From NCBI GenBank assembly GCA_002305795.1, contig DBRF01000011.1:62001-126000 (forward strand): a DNA stretch of 64,000 nucleotides, given 5' to 3'. Every line of letters starts with the position of its first letter. Position 1 is the first letter of the stretch. Below are positions 34,234-42,498 of the stretch, one piece after another. Under the pieces are notes generated by a model that was not told where the DNA came from, did no database searches, and was given only the letters and a program-made list of their open reading frames with translations. This DNA is from Ruminococcaceae bacterium UBA1375 (GTDB lineage: Bacteria; Bacillota; Clostridia; Oscillospirales; Ruminococcaceae). A program made the position numbers and the translations under genes.

Positions 34234-34734
34234 ATGGCAAAAATCGATGCTTCCAATATGGAGCTGCAAGAAAAGGTCGTTGCAATTAACCGTGTCTCCA
34301 AAACGGTAAAAGGCGGCCGGATCATGAAGTTCTCCGCTCTGGTTGTGGTGGGCGACGGCAAAGGCCTGGTCGGCTACGGTATGGGCAAGAGCTACGAAGT
34401 GCCGGACGCAATCCGCAAGGGAATTGAGGACGCCAAGAAGAACCTGATTCAGATTTCCGTTAAGGGAACTTCCATTCCCCACGAAATCATTGGTCAGTTC
34501 GGCGCCGGCCGGGTGCTGATGAAGCCCGCTCCGGAAGGTACCGGTACCATTGCCGGCGGTCCGGTGCGTGCTGTAATGGAAGTGGCCGGTATCAAGGATA
34601 TCCGTACCAAGGCCCTGCGTTCCAACAACCCCTTCAACGTGGTTCGCGCCACCATTGATGGGCTGAGCCGTCTGCGCACTGCAGAGGAAGTTGCCGCTAC
34701 CCGCGGTAAGACCGTTGCGGAAATCTACGGTTAA
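34234..34734 (+). CDS. rpsE: 30S ribosomal protein S5 (uS5)
   Basis: 166 residues. It carries the double-stranded-RNA-binding-like N-domain (VSKTVKGGRIMKFSALVVVG) and shapes decoding accuracy and spectinomycin response. The GTGTIAGGPVRAVMEVAGI glycine-rich block is intact. Confidence 0.97.
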   Translation: MAKIDASNMELQEKVVAINRVSKTVKGGRIMKFSALVVVGDGKGLVGYGMGKSYEVPDAIRKGIEDAKKNLIQISVKGTSIPHEIIGQFGAGRVLMKPAPEGTGTIAGGPVRAVMEVAGIKDIRTKALRSNNPFNVVRATIDGLSRLRTAEEVAATRGKTVAEIYG

Positions 34735-34748
34735 GGAGGTAAGATCTG

Positions 34749-34925
34749 ATGGCTGATGTAACGATCAAATTGGTGAAGGGTCTTGCCGGAAAGAAAAAAG
34801 ACCAGATCGCGGTTTGCCAGTCCTTGGGACTTCGCAAAACCGGCGATACTACCGTACAGCCGGATAACGCTGCTACTCGCGGCAAGATCTTTAAGGTCAA
34901 ACATCTGGTTGAGGTTACTGACTAA
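34749..34925 (+). CDS. rpmD: 50S ribosomal protein L30 (uL30)
   Basis: 58 residues from ATG 34749, ending in TAA at 34923-34925. It is a small protein present only in bacteria with this cluster type. The start MADVTIKLVKGLAGKKKDQ and QSLGLRKTGDTTVQPDNAA are family-typical. AAGGAGG precedes it. It fills the gap between rpsE and rplO. Confidence 0.96.
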   Translation: MADVTIKLVKGLAGKKKDQIAVCQSLGLRKTGDTTVQPDNAATRGKIFKVKHLVEVTD

Positions 34926-34948
34926 GCGAACAGGAGGTGCAATCCAAC

Positions 34949-35392
34949 ATGAAGCTGCACGAATTGACCCCTGCTGAGGGTTCTACCAAAGTCGCAAAGC
35001 GGATCGGTCGCGGTCACGGCTCCGGAAACGGCAAAACTGCCGGCAAGGGCCACAAGGGCCAGAAGGCTCGTTCCGGCGGCAGCATTCGTCCCGGTTTTGA
35101 AGGCGGCCAGATGCCGTTGCAAAGACGGGTGCCCAAGCGGGGATTCAACAATATCTTCGCCGCTAAGGCTGCTATCGTCAACCTGGGAGACATCGACGCT
35201 CGGTTTGAAGCCGGCGCAGTGGTGGATGCTCAAGCATTGATGGACTGCGGTCTGGTAAAAGACTGCAAAAACGGCGTAAAAGTGCTGGGCAATGGCGAGA
35301 TGACCAAAAGCTTGACCATTCAGGCAAAATCCTTCTCAAAGTCTGCTCAGGATAAAATTGAAGGAGCGGGTGGAAAGGCCGAGGTGATCTAA
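34949..35392 (+). CDS. rplO: 50S ribosomal protein L15 (uL15)
   Basis: 147 residues. It has the glycine/lysine-rich N-terminal extension (GRGHGSGNGKTAGKGHKG) that threads the 50S. ATG 34949 is preferred, with CAGGAGG upstream; a GTG within that site is not. secY begins one base after its stop. Confidence 0.97.
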   Translation: MKLHELTPAEGSTKVAKRIGRGHGSGNGKTAGKGHKGQKARSGGSIRPGFEGGQMPLQRRVPKRGFNNIFAAKAAIVNLGDIDARFEAGAVVDAQALMDCGLVKDCKNGVKVLGNGEMTKSLTIQAKSFSKSAQDKIEGAGGKAEVI

Positions 35393-35393
35393 G

Positions 35394-36674
35394 GTGTTCG
35401 AAGTTTTTAGAAATGCCTTCAAATCTCCTGAACTCCGCAAAAAAATCCTGTTCACTCTTTTCATCATCATCATTTTCCGAATCGGCTCCGCCATTCCGGC
35501 TCCCTTTGTGGATGCCAGCGTGTTGGTAAATCTGTTCAGCGGCGGTAACGCCTTTGATTATCTGAATATGCTTTCCGGCGGCAGCTTTTCCAATGCCACA
35601 TTGTTTGCATTGTCCATTACCCCCTACATCAACAGCTCGATTATCATTCAGCTGTTGACAGTGGCAATTCCGCCCCTGGAACGGATGGCCAAGGAAGGCG
35701 GCGAAGGACGGCGCAAACTGGGGAAGATCACCCGGTACACCACCGTGGGTCTGGCCCTGCTTCAGGCGGTGGGTTACTACTTCCTGATTCGCAACTACGG
35801 CGGCATCGCTTACACCAGCGGTATGGAAGGTTTCTTCGCCGGTCTGGTGATTGTGTTGGTGCTTACTGCCGGTGCGGCTCTGATCATGTGGCTGGGTGAA
35901 CAGATCAATGACAAGGGACTGGGCAACGGAATTTCCATCATCTTGTTTGCCGGTATCGTCTGCCGGGCTCCCGACGCAGTTGGCGTATTGTGGGAGTACT
36001 TCCAGCAGGGCGGCATCAACTACTTCCTGGTACCGCTGATTGTGGTGCTGTTCCTGGTGATTGTGGTGGCCATTATCATTATGACCAACGCCGAACGCCG
36101 GATTCCGGTGCAGTACGCCAAGCGGGTAGTTGGCCGGAAGATGTACGGTGGCCAGTCCAGCTATATTCCGATTAAGGTCAGCATGAGCGGCGTTATGCCC
36201 ATCATCTTTGCATCTGCGTTTTTGAGTCTGCCCAGCACCATTCTGCTGTTCTGGACTCCGGAAGCTGGTTCTTTCTGGGAAGGTTTCTTCAATGCCTTCT
36301 CCTCCAACGGCGTGATTTACGCAGTGCTGTATTTCCTGCTGATCATTGGCTTTAACTACTTTTATGTAGCAATTCAGTACAACCCGGTGGAAATTGCCAA
36401 CAACATTAAGAGCAATAATGGCGCTGTGCCCGGCATTCGGCCCGGCAAACCCACGGTGCAGTTCATCTCCAAGGTGATTCACAAGATCACTCTGGTGGGT
36501 GCCTTGTTCTTGGGCGTCATCGCAGTGTTCCCCATTATTCTGGCCAATGTGACCGGCATCAACATTTCTTTGGGCGGTACTTCTATCATCATCGTGGTGG
36601 GCGTAGCTCTGGACACCATGCGTCAGTTGGAGAGCCAGCTGACTATGCGTCACCACAAAGGCTTCTTGGAATGA
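35394..36674 (+). CDS. secY: Preprotein translocase subunit SecY
   Basis: 426 residues, GTG start. It is the channel of the Sec machine. Ten hydrophobic segments are visible, the first (FTLFIIIIFRIGSAIPAP) near residues 16-36; the plug and the RxRxxxGRK-like loop (VVGRKMYGGQSSYIPIK) are intact. The start is one base after the rplO stop, with GAGG in the rplO end as its ribosome-binding site, so the pair is coupled. The location within spc is the classical one. Confidence 0.97.
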   Translation: MFEVFRNAFKSPELRKKILFTLFIIIIFRIGSAIPAPFVDASVLVNLFSGGNAFDYLNMLSGGSFSNATLFALSITPYINSSIIIQLLTVAIPPLERMAKEGGEGRRKLGKITRYTTVGLALLQAVGYYFLIRNYGGIAYTSGMEGFFAGLVIVLVLTAGAALIMWLGEQINDKGLGNGISIILFAGIVCRAPDAVGVLWEYFQQGGINYFLVPLIVVLFLVIVVAIIIMTNAERRIPVQYAKRVVGRKMYGGQSSYIPIKVSMSGVMPIIFASAFLSLPSTILLFWTPEAGSFWEGFFNAFSSNGVIYAVLYFLLIIGFNYFYVAIQYNPVEIANNIKSNNGAVPGIRPGKPTVQFISKVIHKITLVGALFLGVIAVFPIILANVTGINISLGGTSIIIVVGVALDTMRQLESQLTMRHHKGFLE

Positions 36675-36708
36675 TCGTGCGAACTGAAAGAATGTGGAGG
36701 TAAAAACA

Positions 36709-37341
36709 ATGAAACTTATTTTATTGGGCGCTCCCGGCGCAGGCAAAGGTACACAGGCAGAAGTCATCATGGACCACCTGAACATCCCCGCAATTTCCAC
36801 AGGCAATATCATTCGTGAAGCTCTCAAGAACGGCACCGAAGTGGGCCTGAAAGCCAAGTCCTACATGGACGCCGGCAAACTGGTTCCCGACGAAGTCGTC
36901 ATTGAGATCATCAAGGAACGGTTGGCTCAGGATGACTGCAAGAACGGTTTTATCCTGGACGGCTTCCCCCGCACCGTGCCTCAGGCAGAAGCGCTGGACG
37001 CTATGGGCATCGCCATTGATAAAGTGGTGGACATCGAAGTAGCGGACGAAAAGATTGCGCAGCGTCTGGGTGGACGCCGGGTGTGCGCCAACTGCGGCGC
37101 CAGCTACCATACCGAATACAAGCCCTCCAAGGTGGAAGGTGTCTGCGACAAGTGCGGCGGACCCACCGTACAGCGCAAGGACGACGAACCTGCCACCGTG
37201 CTGGACCGGCTGAAGGTATACCACGAACAGACCGAGCCCCTGAAGGACTACTATGCCAAGAAGGGAATCCTGGCTGTGGTGTACGGTGCGGAAGAAGTCA
37301 GCGAAACTTCTGCCCGCACTCTGAAGGCTCTGGAGGACTGA
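36709..37341 (+). CDS. adk: Adenylate kinase
   Basis: 210 residues. It balances ATP, ADP and AMP. P-loop GAPGAGKGT is at residues 7-15. The LID carries four cysteines (CANC and CDKC), the zinc-binding form typical of Gram-positive bacteria. The ATG at 36709 is preferred over an upstream GTG within the ribosome-binding site. It sits between secY and map, the standard Firmicutes order. Confidence 0.97.
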   Translation: MKLILLGAPGAGKGTQAEVIMDHLNIPAISTGNIIREALKNGTEVGLKAKSYMDAGKLVPDEVVIEIIKERLAQDDCKNGFILDGFPRTVPQAEALDAMGIAIDKVVDIEVADEKIAQRLGGRRVCANCGASYHTEYKPSKVEGVCDKCGGPTVQRKDDEPATVLDRLKVYHEQTEPLKDYYAKKGILAVVYGAEEVSETSARTLKALED

Positions 37342-37348
37342 GCCTGCG

Positions 37349-38098
37349 ATGATCCAATTAAAAACCCCTCATGAAATCGAACAGATGAGGGAGGCCTGCC
37401 GCATTTCTGCCGGGGCGCTGGCAGAAGCGGGGAAGTATATGCAGCCCGGCGTCACCACCAAGGAGATCGACCACGCCGTGCACAAGTATATTGTGTCCAT
37501 GGGCGCAAAACCGAACTTTTTGGGGTATGCAGGGTATCCCGGCAGTGCCTGTATCAGTATCAACAACCAGGTGATCCACGGCATTCCTTCCAGCCGAGTT
37601 GTGCTGAAGGAAGGGGACATTGTAAGCGTGGATACCGGCGCTTACTACAACGGCTTCAACGGCGATAATGCCTACACCTTTGCGGTGGGCAAAATCAGCC
37701 CGGAAGCGGAGCAGCTGCTGAAGGTCACCCAGGAGTGTTTATACAAAGCAATCGACGCAGCCAGAGTCGGCAACCGGATCGGCGACATCGGTTACGCCTG
37801 CCAGAGCCATGCGGAAAAGTTTGGCTACGGGGTGGTGCGCACCTATGTGGGCCACGGCGTGGGGCGTCAGCTCCACGAAGATCCGGAAGTACCCAACTTT
37901 GGCAAACCCGGCAGAGGGGTCAGATTAGCGGCTGGAATGACCCTGGCCATCGAACCCATGATCAATCTGGTTGGGGACGATGTGGTCACGCTGGAGGATG
38001 GCTGGACCGTGGAGACTGTGTCCGGCAGTATCTCAGCCCATTTTGAACACAGCATTGTGGTCACCGACTCGGATCCAATTATCTTAACCCGGATCTAA
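37349..38098 (+). CDS. map: Methionine aminopeptidase, type I
   Basis: 249 residues. It removes the initiator methionine from nascent proteins, and its metal ligands are visible in VDTGAYYNGFNGDN, in GHGVGRQLHEDPEVPN, in AIEPMINL and in EHSIVVT. The ATG is seven bases after adk. Its order before the KOW gene and infA is typical for Clostridia. Confidence 0.96.
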   Translation: MIQLKTPHEIEQMREACRISAGALAEAGKYMQPGVTTKEIDHAVHKYIVSMGAKPNFLGYAGYPGSACISINNQVIHGIPSSRVVLKEGDIVSVDTGAYYNGFNGDNAYTFAVGKISPEAEQLLKVTQECLYKAIDAARVGNRIGDIGYACQSHAEKFGYGVVRTYVGHGVGRQLHEDPEVPNFGKPGRGVRLAAGMTLAIEPMINLVGDDVVTLEDGWTVETVSGSISAHFEHSIVVTDSDPIILTRI

Positions 38099-38107
38099 GG
38101 AGGAACT

Positions 38108-38359
38108 ATGGAGCTGGGAACCATTGTGTATTCCAAATCAGGACACGACGCCCACCGGTTTTATGTGGTGGTGGAAAAGTCAGGCGGCTGGGTTTATATC
38201 GCAGACGGGCGGCGGCGGAAGCTGGAAAAGCCCAAGCGGAAAAACCCCCGGCACCTGGCCAAAACCGCCAAGCAGGTGGCGCTGTCCGAGGTGGATACCG
38301 ATCAAAAATTAAGGCGGTTGTTGTGGGACTACAACAATACCGAGCCTGAAAACCGGTAA
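38108..38359 (+). CDS. KOW domain RNA-binding protein (L14e/L6e-like)
   Basis: 83 residues, basic. A KOW-like beta fold is suggested by GTIVYSKSGHDAHRFYVVVEKSGGWVYIADG, followed by a Lys/Arg-rich stretch (RRRKLEKPKRKNPRHLAKTAKQ). Similar small proteins are found between map and infA in many Firmicutes and resemble archaeal and eukaryotic L14e/L6e. The exact role, ribosomal or not, is not established to my knowledge. TAAGGAGG precedes the ATG. Confidence 0.85.
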   Translation: MELGTIVYSKSGHDAHRFYVVVEKSGGWVYIADGRRRKLEKPKRKNPRHLAKTAKQVALSEVDTDQKLRRLLWDYNNTEPENR

Positions 38360-38373
38360 GGGAGGTAAATGCC

Positions 38374-38592
38374 ATGTCGAAAGATGGAGTTATCGAACTG
38401 GAGGGCAAAGTGGTGGAAACCCTGCCTAACGCCACCTTTAAGGTGGAGCTGCCCAACGGGCACACCATTTTGGCGCATATTTCCGGCAAGCTGCGGATGA
38501 ACTTCATCCGGATTTTGCCCGGGGATAAGGTGACGGTAGAAATGTCCCCCTACGACTTGACTAAGGGGCGCATTACCTGGCGCTCAAAGTAA
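38374..38592 (+). CDS. infA: Translation initiation factor IF-1
   Basis: 72 residues, OB fold. It occupies the A site during initiation. The start MSKDGVIELEGKVVETLPNA and the NGHTILAHISGKLRMNFIRI core match the family almost residue for residue. Confidence 0.97.
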   Translation: MSKDGVIELEGKVVETLPNATFKVELPNGHTILAHISGKLRMNFIRILPGDKVTVEMSPYDLTKGRITWRSK

Positions 38593-38636
38593 ACCGCTTT
38601 TACACAGTTGAAACCATGATAAGGGGGTAATTTCAG

Positions 38637-38750
38637 ATGAAAGTAAGACCTTCTGTAAAGCCCATGTGTGAAAAGTGCAAGATCATTAAGCGCAAAGGAC
38701 GCGTCATGGTGATCTGCCAAAACCCGAAGCACAAACAGCGTCAGGGCTAA
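38637..38750 (+). CDS. rpmJ: 50S ribosomal protein L36 (bL36)
   Basis: 37 residues. Zinc ligands are Cys11, Cys14, Cys27 and His32 in CEKCKIIKRKG and ICQNPKHKQ, the zinc-containing form. AAGGGGG lies eight bases before the ATG. Too short to be seen by ordinary length cut-offs but complete. Confidence 0.96.
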   Translation: MKVRPSVKPMCEKCKIIKRKGRVMVICQNPKHKQRQG

Positions 38751-38796
38751 GCGCACATGAACGCAACGATTTAGAGTATTTTGGAGGTGCAACAAT

Positions 38797-39165
38797 ATGG
38801 CTCGTATTGCTGGCGTCGACCTGCCCAGAGAAAAGAGAATCGAAATCGGTTTGACTTATATCTACGGCATCGGCCGCAAGAGTGCAGATGACATTTTGGC
38901 GGCTACCGGCGTAAATCCGGACACTCGGGTGAAGGACATCACCGAGGACGATCTGGCTAAGCTGCGTGACTACATTGATAAACATTACGAGGTTGAGGGC
39001 GACCTGCGCAGAAGCACTGCCCTGAACATCAAGCGTCTGACCGAAATCGGATGCTACCGTGGCCTTCGCCACCGCAAAGGTCTGCCGGTCCGGGGACAGC
39101 GTACCAAGACCAACGCCCGTACCCGCAAGGGCCCCAAGAAGACCATTGCCAACAAGAAGAAGTAA
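38797..39165 (+). CDS. rpsM: 30S ribosomal protein S13 (uS13)
   Basis: 122 residues. It contacts the P-site tRNA and the 50S (bridges B1a and B1b). MARIAGVDLPREKRIEIGLTYI start and the GLPVRGQRTKTNARTRKG tail are typical. TTGGAGG precedes the ATG. Confidence 0.97.
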   Translation: MARIAGVDLPREKRIEIGLTYIYGIGRKSADDILAATGVNPDTRVKDITEDDLAKLRDYIDKHYEVEGDLRRSTALNIKRLTEIGCYRGLRHRKGLPVRGQRTKTNARTRKGPKKTIANKKK

Positions 39166-39181
39166 GGAGGTATTCTAAGCT

Positions 39182-39586
39182 ATGGCAACAAAAGCAGCTT
39201 CTAACAAGAAGCAGATTCGCCGCCGCAAGGTGAGCAAGAACATTGAACGTGGTGCTGTCCATATCCAGTCTACCTTCAACAACACCATTGTCACCATTAC
39301 TGACACCCAGGGCAATGCCTTGAGCTGGGCCAGCGCCGGCGAAATGGGATTTCGGGGCTCCAAGAAGTCCACTCCCTTTGCCGCTCAGACCGCTGCAGAA
39401 AAGGCAACCCGTGCCGCCATGGAACACGGTCTGAAGACGGTGGAAGTGTACGTCAAGGGCCCCGGCTCCGGACGGGAAGCCGCCATCCGTGCGCTGCAGG
39501 CCTGCGGACTGGAAGTCACCCTGATTAAGGACGTGACCCCCATTCCTCACAACGGCTGCCGCCCGCCCAAGAGAAGACGTGTCTAA
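39182..39586 (+). CDS. rpsK: 30S ribosomal protein S11 (uS11)
   Basis: 134 residues. It lies on the platform and contacts mRNA near the E site. HIQSTFNNTIVTITD and the C-terminal GCRPPKRRRV are conserved. Confidence 0.97.
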   Translation: MATKAASNKKQIRRRKVSKNIERGAVHIQSTFNNTIVTITDTQGNALSWASAGEMGFRGSKKSTPFAAQTAAEKATRAAMEHGLKTVEVYVKGPGSGREAAIRALQACGLEVTLIKDVTPIPHNGCRPPKRRRV

Positions 39587-39603
39587 GTTAGGAGGCTAAT
39601 GAA

Positions 39604-40197
39604 GTGGCTAGAGATAGACAACCCATTTTGAAGAAGTGCAAAGCGCTGGGCATCGACCCCGCTGTGATGGGCGTCAATAAGAACACCAAGCGCAACCCCA
39701 AGCCCAACCGCCGGAAGGTCAGCGAATACGGCATTCAGCTGAATGAAAAGCAGAAGCTGCGCTTTATCTACGGCATTTTGGAAAAGCAGTTTGCCCACTA
39801 CTTTGAATTGGCAGAGAAGAGCAATGGGCAGACCGGTGAAGTGCTGCTGCAGCTGTGCGAATGCCGTCTGGACAACGTAGTGTTCCGTCTGGGCCTGGCA
39901 TCCACCCGTCGGGAAGCCCGTCAGATGGTGGTGCACAACCATTTCACCTTAAACGGCAAAAAAGTCAACATTCCTTCCCTCCAGGTGAAGGTCGGCGACG
40001 TGATCGGCGTGACCGAAAAGACCCGCGGCAGCGATAAGATGAAATCCATTCGTGAAACCCGCGGCGCAGTTCCGGTTCCCAAATGGCTGGATATGGACAA
40101 AGACAAGCTGGAAGGCAAGGTCGTTGCTCTGCCCACCAAGGAAGATCTGGACTTTGAGGTTGATGAGCTGCTCATCGTGGAATACTACTCCAAATAA
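39604..40197 (+). CDS. rpsD: 30S ribosomal protein S4 (uS4)
   Basis: 197 residues, GTG start after TTAGGAGG. The S4 RNA-binding domain is at about 87-150 (RLDNVVFRLGLASTRREARQ). The N-terminal zinc motif is absent, with only one cysteine (KKCKALG), so this is the zinc-free type. S4 autoregulates the alpha operon in E. coli and its own gene in Bacillus; a CCCGGA/TCCGGG hairpin follows in the 120-base gap before rpoA. Confidence 0.96.
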   Translation: MARDRQPILKKCKALGIDPAVMGVNKNTKRNPKPNRRKVSEYGIQLNEKQKLRFIYGILEKQFAHYFELAEKSNGQTGEVLLQLCECRLDNVVFRLGLASTRREARQMVVHNHFTLNGKKVNIPSLQVKVGDVIGVTEKTRGSDKMKSIRETRGAVPVPKWLDMDKDKLEGKVVALPTKEDLDFEVDELLIVEYYSK

Positions 40198-40316
40198 TCA
40201 GCCGGCGTTTCCCGGAGTAAAATCCGGGTACCGGTTTCGGCAGATGGGAGTAGCAGCCTAACCATGAGGAATGTACAACCGCAAAGAAACTTTTTCCGTG
40301 TTTTAGGAGGGTTTAG

Positions 40317-41267
40317 ATGTTAGGAATTGTGAAACCGAAACTCGAGATCGAAAAGCCGAGCAGCGACGGCAGCTACGCAAAATTCGTTGTGGAGCCCCTG
40401 GAACGGGGTATGGGCATTACACTGGGCAACAGCCTGCGGCGTGTCCTGTTGTCCTCCCTTCAGGGCGTTGCCGTGACCTCGATTAAGATTGACGGCGTTC
40501 AGCACGAATTTTCCACCATCCCCGGTGTGAAAGAGGATGTAACGGAAATTGTTCTCAACATCAAAAGTCTGACTGCCAAAATCTCCGGCGAATCCCCCAA
40601 GACCCTCTATATTGAAGAGGAAGGCCCCAAGCAGGTAACCGCCAGCGATATCAAAACCGATTCTGAGGTGGAAATTCTCAACGGCGACCTGCATATTGCC
40701 ACCCTGGAGGAAGGCGCCAAGCTCTACATGGAAGTGACCATCGACAAGGGAAGAGGCTATGTTCCGGCAGAGCGCAACAAGCAGAACCAGAACATCATCG
40801 GCATCATTCCGGTGGACAGCATCTACACCCCGGTGTTGAAGGTCAACTACACGGTGGAAAACACCCGTGTGGAGCAGATTACCGACTACGACCGGTTGAA
40901 CCTGGAAGTCTGGACGGATGGCACCATTTCCGCAAAGGAAGCGGTCTCCCTGGCGGCCAAGGTTCTGAATGAGCACCTTAGTCTTTTCGTCAACCTCTCC
41001 CAAGAGGCGGCCAGCGCCGAAATCATGGTAGAGAAAGACGACAAAGACAGTGAAAAAATGCTGGAGATGACTATTGAGGATCTTGACCTGTCTGTCCGGA
41101 GCTTCAACTGCTTGAAGCGGGCAGGCATCAACACCGTGGGTGATTTGAAGAACAAGTCGATGGAAGACATGATGAAGGTACGGAACCTGGGCAAGAAGAG
41201 CCTGGAGGAAGTCAAGAAGAAACTGAGTTCTCTAGGCTTGAGTCTGAATTTTGAGGACGAGCAGTAA
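40317..41267 (+). CDS. rpoA: DNA-directed RNA polymerase, alpha subunit
   Basis: 316 residues. The N-terminal dimerisation and assembly domain (about 1-230, with VEPLERGMGITLGNSLRR) and the C-terminal domain (about 250-310, with NCLKRAGINTVGDL and LGKKSLEEVKKKL) that binds UP elements are both complete. An AGGAGGG precedes the ATG. rplQ follows after 42 bases. Confidence 0.97.
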   Translation: MLGIVKPKLEIEKPSSDGSYAKFVVEPLERGMGITLGNSLRRVLLSSLQGVAVTSIKIDGVQHEFSTIPGVKEDVTEIVLNIKSLTAKISGESPKTLYIEEEGPKQVTASDIKTDSEVEILNGDLHIATLEEGAKLYMEVTIDKGRGYVPAERNKQNQNIIGIIPVDSIYTPVLKVNYTVENTRVEQITDYDRLNLEVWTDGTISAKEAVSLAAKVLNEHLSLFVNLSQEAASAEIMVEKDDKDSEKMLEMTIEDLDLSVRSFNCLKRAGINTVGDLKNKSMEDMMKVRNLGKKSLEEVKKKLSSLGLSLNFEDEQ

Positions 41268-41309
41268 GGATCTCACCCACACCATTTTACCAGTAAGGAG
41301 TGACTTGCA

Positions 41310-41642
41310 ATGAGAAAACTGGGCAGAGCAACCGACGTCCGTCGGGCCATGCTCCGCGGCCTGGTGACCTATCTGCTGGAAAACGGCAGAATTGAGACCA
41401 CCGTCAGCCGTGCCAAGGAGGTTCAGGCGATTGCCGAGAAAATGATTACCCTGGGCAAAACCAACGATCTCCATTCCAAGCGTCAGGCGCTGGCCTACAT
41501 CACCAAAGAGGGCGTTGTCAAGAAGCTGTTTGACGAAATCAGCCCCAAGTATGCCGACGTCAAGGGCGGCTACACCAGAATCGTGAAGATCGGCCCCCGT
41601 CGGGGTGACGCCGCTGAAATGGCGATTTTGGAATTGGTGTAA
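41310..41642 (+). CDS. rplQ: 50S ribosomal protein L17 (bL17)
   Basis: 110 residues. It lies near the tunnel exit. The start MRKLGRATDVRRAMLRGLVTYLL and the RIVKIGPRRGDAAEMAILEL tail are family-typical. It ends the alpha operon. In many Firmicutes ecfA, ecfT and truA follow; here they do not, and a tRNA gene comes next. Confidence 0.97.
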   Translation: MRKLGRATDVRRAMLRGLVTYLLENGRIETTVSRAKEVQAIAEKMITLGKTNDLHSKRQALAYITKEGVVKKLFDEISPKYADVKGGYTRIVKIGPRRGDAAEMAILELV

Positions 41643-41655
41643 TAGTGCTTTTTCA

Positions 41656-41689
41656 GGAAAAGATTGTCTTTCGGGGCAGTCTTTTCCTT
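41656..41689 (+). terminator. Hairpin terminator after rplQ
   Basis: GGAAAAGATTGTC pairs with GGCAGTCTTTTCC (13 bp with wobbles). The following tract (TTCCTT) is only moderately T-rich. Confidence 0.55.
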
Positions 41690-41693
41690 CCTT

Positions 41694-41770
41694 GTCCCCG
41701 TAGCTCAGTTGGATAGAGCGACCGCCTCCTAAGCGGTAGGCCGGAGGTTCAAATCCTCTCGAGGACGCCA
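41694..41770 (+). tRNA. tRNA-Arg, anticodon CCT
   Basis: 77 bases including CCA. The anticodon loop CTCCTAA, closed by ACCGC/GCGGT, reads AGG. The D arm TAGCTCAGTTGG and the T loop TTCAAAT are present. The acceptor stem GTCCCCG/CGAGGAC has one C-A mismatch at position 5-68, odd in a tRNA. Confidence 0.92.
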
Positions 41771-41772
41771 GA

Positions 41773-41807
41773 AAGTCTCGATACAGATTGTATCGGGACT
41801 TTTTCTT
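41773..41807 (+). terminator. Terminator after tRNA-Arg
   Basis: AAGTCTCGATACA and TGTATCGGGACTT form a long stem with a short loop, followed by TTTTTC. It starts directly after the CCA. Confidence 0.8.
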
Positions 41808-41828
41808 TTGGAAAGATTCTTTCTCTGG

Positions 41829-41857
41829 TTGCACGAAAACAGAAGTTGTGTTACACT
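41829..41857 (+). promoter_or_regulatory. Promoter of the membrane protein-AIM24 pair
   Basis: TTGCAC (41829-41834), 17-base spacer, TACACT (41852-41857), about 25 bases before the GTG start. Confidence 0.55.
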
Positions 41858-41881
41858 GAGAAAAAAGAAAGGTGGGGTGTT

Positions 41882-42496
41882 GTGAAACGGTATCTGATCC
41901 TTCTTCTGCCGGGGGCACTGTTTCCCTATGTCTTTCTCTTTTTTCTCTTTGGATTCTTCCGAGGATTTTTATTGGATTGGATTGGAGAAAATCCGCTTTT
42001 GCTCTTCCTGTGGCTTGGAATTTGGTTCTTTGTGTCCCTGTTGGCAAATCTGGCCTTTTTCTTGTTGGCATTGGGAAAGCAATGGGCGGGGAAATCCTTG
42101 GCCTTGATCAGCATGGTGCTGAAGCTAATTCAGATTCCCGCTTATGTGACCGTCTTTTTGCTGAGTTGCATCTTCGCCATAACCATCTGGCTGTTTGCCT
42201 TTGTCATCGTCCTGTTTTTCTTTGACTGCCTGACCATTCTCCTCACCGGCTTCATCGGCCTGGCCGCCTCCATCCGGTGTGCCGTAGAAAAGCGGGTTTC
42301 CAAGGGCCTCTGCATCGCCAACGGCATCCTGTCCTTTGTATTTTGCGCCGACGTGGTGCTGGCAATTATCTTTTCCATCAAATCCAGACGGCCGGTCTCA
42401 CAACAGCCGCTATATTCAAAGGAGGATGGTTATACTGTTTCATTGGCGGGGAATACCCCTTCAAATAAAAATTCCAAATTGAGAAAAGGAGAATGA
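41882..42496 (+). CDS. Polytopic membrane protein of unknown function
   Basis: 204 residues from a GTG start after AAAGGTGGGG. Four to five hydrophobic segments are visible (about 4-25, 33-52, 60-80, 85-125 and 130-155), with few charges; the C-terminus is cytosolic and polar. I do not recognise the family. AIM24 follows two bases after the stop, so the two probably form a unit. Confidence 0.65.
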   Translation: MKRYLILLLPGALFPYVFLFFLFGFFRGFLLDWIGENPLLLFLWLGIWFFVSLLANLAFFLLALGKQWAGKSLALISMVLKLIQIPAYVTVFLLSCIFAITIWLFAFVIVLFFFDCLTILLTGFIGLAASIRCAVEKRVSKGLCIANGILSFVFCADVVLAIIFSIKSRRPVSQQPLYSKEDGYTVSLAGNTPSNKNSKLRKGE

Positions 42497-42498
42497 CC

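Noticed and set aside
35178..36857. Minus-strand open frame of 559 codons opposite secY
   Set aside because: A shadow of SecY; hydrophilic and without a plausible start.
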